Both the position numbers and the translations under genes were made by a program. A stretch of DNA of 64,000 bases from Acidobacteriota bacterium. Its GTDB lineage: Bacteria; Acidobacteriota; Blastocatellia; Pyrinomonadales; Pyrinomonadaceae. The DNA is taken from the NCBI GenBank assembly GCA_019639195.1, contig JAHBSI010000002.1:62001-126000 (forward strand). Direction: 5' to 3'. Numbering within the stretch: the first letter of the stretch is position 1; every line of letters starts with the position of its first letter. This document shows positions 8,027 to 15,863 of this stretch, in pieces. The notes under the pieces are model-generated. The model saw only the letters and a program-made list of their open reading frames with translations, made no database searches and was not told the origin of the DNA.

Positions 8027-9646
8027 ATGACCCAGCTAGAAACCGATGCGGACAGCATCGGCACATTCCTAAACGAGCTCGATATCAGGATACGGGCAAG
8101 ATATCCGCTTATCGCGATCAACACCTATGAGGAAGATCGGGTGAAAGACGCACTTCTTGATCTTGTCTTTCAGGAGAGGCACAAGGAAAAGCCGCTTTTC
8201 TTCTGGAGCCGTCCTACTGGACTGCAAAGGATCGTCGATCAGAAGGAGGGGCTGCTTCAGACCCCTACTCCGGTTCTTGACACGGAGGATCCCGAAGGCG
8301 TGCTCGGATACATAAGCGAACAGAAAACGGGTATCTTTCTGCTTTGCGACTATGCACCCTACATCTCCCCGTTCGGACAGGAAGATGCTTTGCTGGTTCG
8401 GCGGCTTCGGGAGATCGCGTGGAAGCTCAAATCGACCAAAGCGACTGTTTTATTTGTCGGGCCGAACTTTCCAGAGTTAAAAACACTCGAAAAGGAAGTA
8501 ACCCAGATCGAGCTTGGGCTTCCAAAGGAAACCGAGATCGACGATTCGATAGAACTTCAACTCGACAATCTGAGAGCGAACGGGCTTGATATCAGTCTTA
8601 CAAAGGATACGCAGGACGCATTGCTTCAATCGCTGCTGGGACTGACCGCAGGCGAGATCAGTAATGTGATCGCTAAGGCTGTTATCAGCTGCAACGGGCT
8701 GAATCAGGAATCTATCAACGTAATCCTTGAGGAAAAGAAGAATGTAATTCGCGGCAGCGGTTCGTTGACATACGTCCATCCGGAGCCGGCGAGCAGTCTT
8801 GGTGGGTACAAATCTCTAAGGGCGATACTCGAACGAGCGGCCTACACATTCAGCCCGAGAGCTAAAGCTCGTCATGTCGAATCTTGCAAGGGGATTCTGC
8901 TTGTGGGGTTGCCCGGATGCGGCAAAGACCTCTGTAAGCGCGTGGCATCGAGCATTACCAATCGTGCTCTGCTTGACCTGGATTTTGGCTCAATCATGGG
9001 CGAAGGCGGCGGAGTAATCGGTTCGTCCGCGATGTCGATCAAACGAGCCCTTTCAATAGCCGGAACGATCAAAGGAATACTTGGCATCAGCGAGTTCGAA
9101 AAGGCCGTTTCCGGTATGAAGTCTTCCAACAAAACGGACGGCGGAGAAACGGCTCGGACTATCTCTTATCTTCTTAACTGGATGCAGGACAACAAAGATG
9201 TTCTTGTCTTTGCTACTGCAAATGACGTCCGCGACCTCGAATCAGAACAGTTCAGAATCGGCAGGTTCTCGTATATCCACTTTGTCGATCTTCCGGGGAA
9301 TGAAGACCGAGAGGAGATATTCAAGGTTCATTTGCGAAAACGGCATCTTAATCCCGAAAGGTTTGATATCAACAAGCTGGTTGAACAAAGTAACGACTTC
9401 TCAGGTTCGGAGATAGAGGAAACGGTAAAGGACGGAGTCCTCGAAGCGTTTATTGACGGCGACCGCGAAGCCGAGACTCGCGACATTCTCAAAGCTGCCG
9501 AAAAGCTCACTCCGACAGCGCAAATGATGAGTGAGAAGATCGAAGAGATCCGCAAGTGGGCAAGAAACAACATTAAGGGAGTTTCCGCTAAACCTGAAGG
9601 CTCACAGCATACGGGACAACACTCCAACCGCATTTACGAATTCTAG
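8027..9646 (+). CDS. Ycf46-like AAA protein with altered Walker motifs
   Basis: A 539-residue protein with the layout of Ycf46-type AAA ATPases: an N-terminal domain that begins RIRARYPLIAINTYEEDRV (residues 21-39) and a C-terminal AAA module from about 255. The Walker A motif is GLPGCGKD (294-301), with Asp where Ser or Thr normally binds magnesium. The Walker B position reads ILGISE (351-356), with Ser in place of the first acidic residue. The pore-side and sensor regions (VFATANDV, then an FRIGRF arginine segment) remain. It may therefore bind nucleotide without normal hydrolysis. Downstream are Ycf35/DUF1257 and DUF2997 genes, the usual company of Ycf46 proteins. Confidence 0.8.
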   Translation: MTQLETDADSIGTFLNELDIRIRARYPLIAINTYEEDRVKDALLDLVFQERHKEKPLFFWSRPTGLQRIVDQKEGLLQTPTPVLDTEDPEGVLGYISEQKTGIFLLCDYAPYISPFGQEDALLVRRLREIAWKLKSTKATVLFVGPNFPELKTLEKEVTQIELGLPKETEIDDSIELQLDNLRANGLDISLTKDTQDALLQSLLGLTAGEISNVIAKAVISCNGLNQESINVILEEKKNVIRGSGSLTYVHPEPASSLGGYKSLRAILERAAYTFSPRAKARHVESCKGILLVGLPGCGKDLCKRVASSITNRALLDLDFGSIMGEGGGVIGSSAMSIKRALSIAGTIKGILGISEFEKAVSGMKSSNKTDGGETARTISYLLNWMQDNKDVLVFATANDVRDLESEQFRIGRFSYIHFVDLPGNEDREEIFKVHLRKRHLNPERFDINKLVEQSNDFSGSEIEETVKDGVLEAFIDGDREAETRDILKAAEKLTPTAQMMSEKIEEIRKWARNNIKGVSAKPEGSQHTGQHSNRIYEF

Positions 9647-9658
9647 ACACGAGGCTTT

Positions 9659-10057
9659 ATGAGCAAATACATGACATTCGATTCGCAAGCCTTTGCCAAC
9701 GCTGATCTTCTGATCGATGCACTTTCCGATCTTGGTTTCACGGACGTTGCTCGGGGCCAAGACCTTGCTCTTGAAGGATGGGATCGACGCGATAAACGCA
9801 CTGCTGACATCGTTATTCGTCGTTCAGGTGTAAAAGACAAGCGACTTTTGGGCGACATCGGTTTTCAAAAAACTGCATTGGGATATGTAGTAGTCATCGA
9901 CGACATGGATCTCAACTACAAACTCGGTCGTGACTGGATCACGAAACTGCAAACAAGTTATCACGAGGCCGCAGCACGGAAAATGGCAAAGAAACTAGGC
10001 GGCACTCTCACTCGTGAGTTGATCGGCAAAACCATCAAGATTCGAGTTAGGTTTTAG
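9659..10057 (+). CDS. DUF1257 (Ycf35-like) protein
   Basis: A 132-residue protein of the DUF1257/Ycf35 family. It has the N-terminal ALSDLGF segment (about 21-27), a central IVIRRSG stretch, DIGFQK, the VVIDDMDL segment and a YHEAAARKMAKKLG helix near the end. The family is conserved in plastids and cyanobacteria and is often beside Ycf46-like ATPases, but its role is unknown. The start is preceded by GAGGCTTTATG; the next gene has the same sequence at its start, so both are probably well translated. It sits 12 bases after the AAA gene. Confidence 0.78.
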   Translation: MSKYMTFDSQAFANADLLIDALSDLGFTDVARGQDLALEGWDRRDKRTADIVIRRSGVKDKRLLGDIGFQKTALGYVVVIDDMDLNYKLGRDWITKLQTSYHEAAARKMAKKLGGTLTRELIGKTIKIRVRF

Positions 10058-10072
10058 CGACGGGGAGGCTTT

Positions 10073-10264
10073 ATGCCAGAAATCGAATTCACTATCGACA
10101 CCGATACCGGAAAATGCGACACCGAGATCAAGGGTGTTCACGGTCCGGCTTGCGAAAAGACTGCACAGCAGTTGAAACAGGTTCTTGGAAGTCCGTCAAA
10201 GGACACAAAAACTAAAGAGTATTACGTCAGACCGCAGCAAAAGCGGCGGATCGAGGCAAAATGA
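10073..10264 (+). CDS. DUF2997 domain protein
   Basis: A 63-residue protein of the DUF2997 type. It is a short beta hairpin (IEFTIDTDTGKCDTEIKGV) followed by a helix beginning GPACEKTAQQLKQVLG and a basic tail. These small proteins occur next to Ycf35 and Ycf46 homologues. A strong GGGGAGG ribosome site precedes the ATG. The stop overlaps the start of the radical-SAM gene (ATGA), so the two are translationally coupled. Function is not established. Confidence 0.75.
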   Translation: MPEIEFTIDTDTGKCDTEIKGVHGPACEKTAQQLKQVLGSPSKDTKTKEYYVRPQQKRRIEAK

Positions 10265-10920
10265 AGAATGCGGTCACATTTATCGTCGAACCCGACACCG
10301 GAAAGGTAACGGTCGAAGTCTCTGGGGTCGCAAAAGGGACTGTCCGAGAACTTGAGAACGTCATTGGAAAGGGAACGTCTGTTAACTGCGGGCAACCTGT
10401 CCAAGCGGTCTTTACGCAGCCATCTCCCAAAGCAGTTGAAGACGACGCATTTTCGATCTGGCTTTACGACCTCTATCACAACTCCGTTGTCGATGGTCCG
10501 GGCAGACGAAGCGTTATACAAGTCGCCGGCTGCTCTCTGCGCTGTCCCGGCTGCTATGTTCCTCAAACACACAAACGCGAGAACGGGTCGCTTGTCTCGA
10601 TATCGTCAATCGTCAAAAAGATCGTTGCCAGTCGCCCAAAACACGACGGAGTGACAATACTCGGCGGGGAACCGTTCGACCAGGCAGCGTCAGTTGCCGA
10701 ACTTGTTTCGCGGCTGAAAAATCTTGGAATTCACATCACCGTATATACCGGCAACACCATCGACACTTTGATCGGCAGAAAAGATAAAAGCATTGATTAC
10801 ATACTCACTCATATCGATCTCCTGATCGATGGGCCGTTTATCCGACAGCTGAAAAAAGATGCAGGAGAATACAGAGGCTCGCGGAACCAACGAGTGATTT
10901 CACTCTCCAGAAATGGTTAG
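10261..10920 (+). CDS. DUF2997-like domain fused to a radical-SAM (NrdG-like) enzyme
   Basis: A 219-residue protein. Residues 1-40 repeat the DUF2997-like pattern of the gene before it (VTFIVEPDTGKVTVEVSGV). Residues 65-215 form a compact radical-SAM domain with the iron-sulfur motif C91-x3-C95-x2-C98, the GGEPF motif at 135-139 (SAM binding), and a late IDGPF followed by YRGSRNQR. These last features are typical of NrdG-like activating enzymes. No class III ribonucleotide reductase gene is in the window, so its target may be a protein of this cassette. Its 3' end overlaps the convergent AbiEii gene by 21 bases. Confidence 0.8.
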   Translation: MKNAVTFIVEPDTGKVTVEVSGVAKGTVRELENVIGKGTSVNCGQPVQAVFTQPSPKAVEDDAFSIWLYDLYHNSVVDGPGRRSVIQVAGCSLRCPGCYVPQTHKRENGSLVSISSIVKKIVASRPKHDGVTILGGEPFDQAASVAELVSRLKNLGIHITVYTGNTIDTLIGRKDKSIDYILTHIDLLIDGPFIRQLKKDAGEYRGSRNQRVISLSRNG

Positions 10921-11811
10921 AATTCTTTCGAGAGATTCATACTGTTCTTTGAATTTGTCGGGATTATTGTCCTTCAACCGCTGAAGGTTTTGCAGCTTCC
11001 ATTGAACGGCCGGGAATTTTTGGAAATCGTATTCACCCCATGTTGGATTCAAGCCATTTATACTCAAAAGAAACTCACGATCCCCATTCGTCAATCTTTG
11101 GTGGATCGAGTCCACCAATTTTGCGCGAGTCTTTTCAAAGTCCTCGTAGGTGAACTCTTCGCTGCTCATTCCAATGAAGTGATTTTCCAATGTTGCCCGC
11201 TGGTCCAGAAAGGTTGGTTGAATGATCTCATGCAATGGCCGATCGCTGGATATCAATGAAAGGAGGAATCCGGTTTTAACCTCATCAGAAAACCCGTCGC
11301 GTTCGAGTAAATACTTCACATCAAAGAGATCTCTTGGATGCTGCCGATCAAGGGCAGCACATATCTTGCCGCCGTAAATTTGACCAAAGGGTGACACGTG
11401 GATTACACAAAAAGCTTCAAATTCTTCCTGAGCTTTTTCACACAATGTCATCTCAGTCGGTTCGGAAATCGTTCCCCTAGCAACCAAGTTGACCTCGATC
11501 TTTATTCCAAAACCGGATTTCGAGACGAGCAGTTTTCCGGCCTCGCTTCTGTCGGAAATTCTTACATTCTTGAGAACAGTTTCTATATTCCGTTTCACCC
11601 TTCCCAAAGCTGCTTTAATATTCGACATTGTAGTCGCTCGATCTTCAATCGGAACATAAGTCAGATCGATGTCAACGGAAAGTCGCGGCATATCCCTGAT
11701 GAACAGATTGATCGCGGTGCCACCGTGAAGTGCGAAACACTTTTCTTTGGCTACTTCAGGAAGCACGTTCAACAGCAGTGAGAGCTGATTTCTATAGGTT
11801 GCTTTTTCCAC
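10900..11811 (-). CDS. abiEii: AbiEii nucleotidyltransferase toxin
   Basis: A 303-residue protein of the AbiEii/AbiGii nucleotidyltransferase family, the toxin of a type IV toxin-antitoxin system linked to phage abortive infection. The active-site pattern is visible: LHGGTAINLFIRDMPRLSVD at about residues 28-47, with the GG motif and the following S-x-D-x-D triad (SVDIDL). It starts with GTG, overlapping the end of the antitoxin gene by 20 bases, as is normal for this pair. The stop lies inside the end of the convergent radical-SAM gene. Confidence 0.85.
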   Translation of the reverse strand: MEKATYRNQLSLLLNVLPEVAKEKCFALHGGTAINLFIRDMPRLSVDIDLTYVPIEDRATTMSNIKAALGRVKRNIETVLKNVRISDRSEAGKLLVSKSGFGIKIEVNLVARGTISEPTEMTLCEKAQEEFEAFCVIHVSPFGQIYGGKICAALDRQHPRDLFDVKYLLERDGFSDEVKTGFLLSLISSDRPLHEIIQPTFLDQRATLENHFIGMSSEEFTYEDFEKTRAKLVDSIHQRLTNGDREFLLSINGLNPTWGEYDFQKFPAVQWKLQNLQRLKDNNPDKFKEQYESLERILTISGE

Positions 11812-12574
11812 TTTCTTCGAATTCCTTCGGAACTGTTATCTGATATTTATTCATAAATATCCCGTTTTTTACTATGCTGCGTTTTCCTCTGCCAAGATCT
11901 ACGTTCTTCAGGTCCAAATATTCCACCCAGTCGTGTCCGCATTTTTCAGCCAGAAAAAGGAACAGGCGCTTTACCTTTATCGACCTACATTTCTCCAGCA
12001 ATTTCTGTACCTGATCCGGTCGGAGGTTGTTCAATCCTTCCATCAGTTCGTAACATTCCACCAGATCTTGTTTGTCAGGGGCTAGGTACAGGCATTCCAT
12101 CATTGCTCGGGCCGCACCGGACACCTTTATTGAAAAGGTTCTGAAATCGATGTCAGTCATGCCGACATCAGGAGGCAGGAATGAAGAGGGATAAAAGTCT
12201 ATTTTTACACCCCAATCGTATTCTCGAAACCACGTCGGCAATTTTTCGCCCTGGTTCCCAAACAGAGTGACTTTTTGGAAGTCCATTTCGAGATAGTGGG
12301 CTTTTCCGGTCAGAGATAAGGCTGTTCGTCCACCCGGATGCACCGTCAATCCGGTTTGCGCTTGGAGAGCGTATATCGCGCCTTCATAACCAACCTGATC
12401 ACCGGCGCGTATCATCGCCCCGTTTCCTATCGAGACAAGCCAGTTGCTTTGCCGATACTTCTTTTGAAGGTGGCCGCTATATCCTTGATCGGTAAGCCAC
12501 TTAGCTTGAAATACAATTCCACTAGGCTGTGAAGTTAGTAGGCGGTGTATTTTGCTTGTATTTATGGCACTCAC
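11792..12574 (-). CDS. abiEi: AbiEi antitoxin
   Basis: The cognate antitoxin of AbiEii: a DNA-binding repressor with an N-terminal winged helix and a C-terminal domain. It has the family patterns KIHRLLTSQPSGIVF near the N-terminus, YRQSNWLVSIGNGAM, HPGGRTALSLTGKAHYLE (about residues 80-97) and LPTWF. I chose the GTG at 12,574 (260 residues), because family members begin just before the KIHRLL segment. An upstream in-frame TTG at 12,610 would add 12 residues. It is the promoter-proximal gene of the pair, as is usual, and is probably autoregulated. Confidence 0.83.
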   Translation of the reverse strand: MSAINTSKIHRLLTSQPSGIVFQAKWLTDQGYSGHLQKKYRQSNWLVSIGNGAMIRAGDQVGYEGAIYALQAQTGLTVHPGGRTALSLTGKAHYLEMDFQKVTLFGNQGEKLPTWFREYDWGVKIDFYPSSFLPPDVGMTDIDFRTFSIKVSGAARAMMECLYLAPDKQDLVECYELMEGLNNLRPDQVQKLLEKCRSIKVKRLFLFLAEKCGHDWVEYLDLKNVDLGRGKRSIVKNGIFMNKYQITVPKEFEESGKSNL

Positions 12575-12702
12575 AGTTCCAGTATTACAGATATAATGAA
12601 CTATTAGCAATGGTTAGTTTAGATTCAATGAAATAGCCGCACCCTAAGTACCATTAAACAAACGATATTAAACCAATTTGATTGAGAATCGCCACTTGAA
12701 AA

Positions 12703-12730
12703 TTGCAACTTCACCAAAACTGGCTAAAAT
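12703..12730 (+). promoter_or_regulatory. Candidate sigma-70 promoter for the helicase-R-M operon
   Basis: TTGCAA, 16 bases, then TAAAAT, in the AT-rich gap between the divergent AbiE and helicase genes and 43 bases before the helicase ATG. It was judged by eye from consensus hexamers only. Confidence 0.4.
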
Positions 12731-12773
12731 AAAGTATAAACAAGAACTTAGATCGCTCGATAATTGAGTATTC

Positions 12774-15647
12774 ATGACATCCTTCCATTCGAAATATTAT
12801 GCGCATGACATTACGAAGCACGTGTCATCGGATAGCATTGAAAAACTCGGCAATTCGCTTTTCAATGCCTCGGTGGACCTGAATCCTCATCAATTGGATG
12901 CCGCACTTTTCGCGTTTCGTTCCCCTTTGTCAAGAGGTGCAATACTAGCTGACGAAGTAGGACTTGGAAAAACGATCGAGGCCGGGATTATCATCAGCCA
13001 GCTTTGGGCCGAACGGAAGCGGCGAATTCTAGTTATTTGTCCATCAACATTGCGTAAACAATGGGCTCAGGAACTATCTGAAAAATTTTATATTTCGTCT
13101 GTCGTCTTTGATACTCGGGAGTTCAACGCACGCATCAAGATGGGAGTCGCTAACCCATTGGAGCCGCAAAATGAAATAGCAATTTGTTCTTACAATTTTG
13201 TGCAGGGCAAAGAACAGGAGTTCTTAAAAACACGGTGGGATCTTGTTGTAGTCGATGAGGCGCATCGACTTCGTAATGTTTACAAGAAGGGAAACAAGAT
13301 TGCATCGGCTATCAAACGCGCCTTCGATGACCGACCAAAGGTATTACTAACGGCCACGCCCCTACAGAACAGCCTTCTCGAACTATATGGATTAGTCAGC
13401 TTTCTCGATGAACACATGTTCGGTGATGTTCAGGTGTTTCGCGAACGTTATATGCGCGGGACGCTTCAGCAGCGCGAGTTGGGCGAGCTTCGACAACGAT
13501 TAAGACCCATTTGCCAGCGCACATTGCGGCGTCAGGTAGTTGAGTACGTAAGGTTCACAAATCGCATTCCGATCACACAGGATTTTACTCCTTCAGTTGA
13601 AGAGCAAAAATTGTACGATCAGGTTTCCGCCTATTTACAAAGGGAAAAACTACACGCCTTGCCGGCAAGCCAGCGGCAACTAATGACGCTGATCCTCAGA
13701 AAGCTGCTTGCTTCTTCAACGTTCGCCATTGCGGGAACTCTTGATGCTCTAGCCCAGCGATTAAGGCAAGCGGGCAGTCAACCAGAACAAGTAGAACAAG
13801 CAATTGAGGATGATTTTGAGTACTACGACGAGATTGCGGATGAATGGAAAGAGTCTGAGGAGGAGACGATCAGTGACGAAAAAGAAGCCGAGAAACAAGA
13901 TATTCTGGACGAACTTTCCGAAATTTCAGAGTATGGAAAACTCGCTTCATCAATCCAGCAAAACGCTAAAGGTACCGCTCTTTTGATGGCGCTTAACAAG
14001 GGGTTTGAAAAACTTGATGAGCTCGGTGCAAACCGAAAAGCAGTGATCTTCACCGAATCTCGACGAACTCAGGAGTACCTCGTCCGATTACTTAATGAAA
14101 GCGGCTATGCCGGAAAAGTCGCTTTGATGAATGGAAGCAACGCTGATAAAGGATCGGCAGAAATTTATAAAGCCTGGGTTGAGCGGCACAAGGGCGAGCC
14201 GATCGTGTCGGGAAGCAAGCCAATAGATATCCGAGCGGCCATTGTCGAAAACTTCCGGGAAGAAGCGGAAATACTTGTCGCTACTGAAGCTGCTGCCGAA
14301 GGCGTAAACCTGCAGTTTTGCTCGCTGGTCGTGAATTACGATCTACCGTGGAACCCGCAGCGAATCGAACAACGAATAGGCCGCTGTCATCGATACGGAC
14401 AAAAACACGATGTCGTTGTTATCAACTTCCTCAATCGCGGTAATGCGGCGGATGAACGAGTATTCGACCTGTTGTCCGAGAAGTTCCAGTTGTTTGACGG
14501 CGTTTTTGGATCGTCAGACGAGATACTTGGAGCATTGGAATCCGGAGTTGATTTTGAAAAGCGCATAGCTGAGATATATCAGAATTGTCGAACGACTGAA
14601 GAGATCGAGGAAGGATTCAATCGTCTTCAAACCGAGCTGGAAGAGCAGATCGTTTCAAGAATGTCTGACACGCGACGCGATCTCCTTGAGAATTTCGATC
14701 CTGAGGTTCACGAAAGGTTGCGGATGAGCCGCGAAGAGGGAGAGAAAGTTCTAAACCGGCTTGAAAAAATGTTCTGGAACCTGACCCGGATTGAGCTAAA
14801 TAATTTGCTCAATAACGGAACCCATTTTGATGACCGGAACTACGAATTCACGATCCCGGACTGTCAAATCGATGACGAGCACATTCCTGGCGGCAGATAT
14901 CGGTTCCTGAAATATCTCGAAGGGGCCGAGCATGTTCATGGATATAGTCTCAACAATAAACTGGCTGAGAAATTAGTACAGCTCGCAAAGAACCGTGAAT
15001 TGAAACCCGCCGAGATCGTTTTTGATTACTCCGGGTTAGGTGAAAAACTTGGCCTCGTTGACGAACAGGTCGGAAACTCGGGGTGGCTTTGTGCCGAACG
15101 TCTCAAGGTAGAAGCTCTCGAAGAAGAAGACCATATTCTATTTGCAATCCTGGATGACTCGGGGAATGAACTCCTTCCAGATTTTGCCTCGAAGCTATTT
15201 CTGGTCGGAGGTGAAGTTAGATCTGAGAGGACTGTTGACGAAGAAACTTCAAAAAGACTGTCGAACGTGATGGAACGTGCCAAAAACATTTCCGCACAAG
15301 AAATTGCGCAGAGAAACGCGAAGTACTTCGATGACGAGATGGAGAAGATCGACCGTTGGGCAGACGACAGGAAATACGCCCTTGAAATGGAGCTTAAAGA
15401 TCTTGACGCTCGGATCAAACAAGTGAAACGTGACGCAAAAGTCGAACCTGATCTACAGAGCAAACTTGAGCTTCACAAGCAGTTAAAGGAAGCGGAATCT
15501 GAACGTTCAAAAAAACGTCGTGAGCTTTACGAGGCCCAGGATGACATTGACGAACAAAAAGATAACCTGATCTCGACTGTCGAGGCAAGACTTGAACAGA
15601 AGATAACGCACGAGCAACTCTTTTGTATCCGATGGAGCGTTGTTTAA
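12774..15647 (+). CDS. SNF2/RapA-type superfamily 2 helicase
   Basis: A 957-residue SNF2-family helicase/translocase. Walker A (ILADEVGLGKT) ends at residue 67, the DEAH box is at 161-164, and motif III (LLTATPLQ) follows at about 190-197. The C-terminal RecA lobe carries VIFTES, ATEAAAEGVNLQF and the motif VI segment NPQRIEQRIGRCHRYGQ. An acidic insertion (about residues 345-385) separates the lobes, and the last 150 residues form a charged coiled coil. It is the first gene of an operon ending in type III-like Mod and Res. It probably moves along DNA for that system, as accessory helicases do in DISARM and related defences, but this exact role is inferred. Confidence 0.85.
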   Translation: MTSFHSKYYAHDITKHVSSDSIEKLGNSLFNASVDLNPHQLDAALFAFRSPLSRGAILADEVGLGKTIEAGIIISQLWAERKRRILVICPSTLRKQWAQELSEKFYISSVVFDTREFNARIKMGVANPLEPQNEIAICSYNFVQGKEQEFLKTRWDLVVVDEAHRLRNVYKKGNKIASAIKRAFDDRPKVLLTATPLQNSLLELYGLVSFLDEHMFGDVQVFRERYMRGTLQQRELGELRQRLRPICQRTLRRQVVEYVRFTNRIPITQDFTPSVEEQKLYDQVSAYLQREKLHALPASQRQLMTLILRKLLASSTFAIAGTLDALAQRLRQAGSQPEQVEQAIEDDFEYYDEIADEWKESEEETISDEKEAEKQDILDELSEISEYGKLASSIQQNAKGTALLMALNKGFEKLDELGANRKAVIFTESRRTQEYLVRLLNESGYAGKVALMNGSNADKGSAEIYKAWVERHKGEPIVSGSKPIDIRAAIVENFREEAEILVATEAAAEGVNLQFCSLVVNYDLPWNPQRIEQRIGRCHRYGQKHDVVVINFLNRGNAADERVFDLLSEKFQLFDGVFGSSDEILGALESGVDFEKRIAEIYQNCRTTEEIEEGFNRLQTELEEQIVSRMSDTRRDLLENFDPEVHERLRMSREEGEKVLNRLEKMFWNLTRIELNNLLNNGTHFDDRNYEFTIPDCQIDDEHIPGGRYRFLKYLEGAEHVHGYSLNNKLAEKLVQLAKNRELKPAEIVFDYSGLGEKLGLVDEQVGNSGWLCAERLKVEALEEEDHILFAILDDSGNELLPDFASKLFLVGGEVRSERTVDEETSKRLSNVMERAKNISAQEIAQRNAKYFDDEMEKIDRWADDRKYALEMELKDLDARIKQVKRDAKVEPDLQSKLELHKQLKEAESERSKKRRELYEAQDDIDEQKDNLISTVEARLEQKITHEQLFCIRWSVV

Positions 15648-15665
15648 TAGCTAAGGAGAATTCAG

Positions 15666-15863
15666 ATGTGCGAAGAAGCCCAATCACCGGCTGAACAACT
15701 GGCAGATATTACACTTAAGCGACTAGTTGAAGCTGGTTTGGTTGCAGATCGTCGTTTGGATTCAATTAAGACCAAGCTGCTTTCCGGAGATGCGAGAGAG
15801 CAAGATTGGCGAATTTGGCTCCTTGGCTCCCGAGCGGAAAGCGAGGACCGGAAGGAAGACTGA
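15666..15863 (+). CDS. Small hypothetical protein between the helicase and the ATPase
   Basis: A 65-residue acidic helical protein. It is preceded by an excellent AAGGAG ribosome site 7 bases before the ATG, and its stop is immediately followed by the ATG of the large ATPase. Both points support a real gene. The N-terminus is SPAEQLADITLKRLVEAGLV, and the end is rich in Glu, Asp and Arg. I do not recognise a family. Position suggests an adaptor or regulatory subunit for the helicase or ATPase. Confidence 0.65.
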   Translation: MCEEAQSPAEQLADITLKRLVEAGLVADRRLDSIKTKLLSGDAREQDWRIWLLGSRAESEDRKED

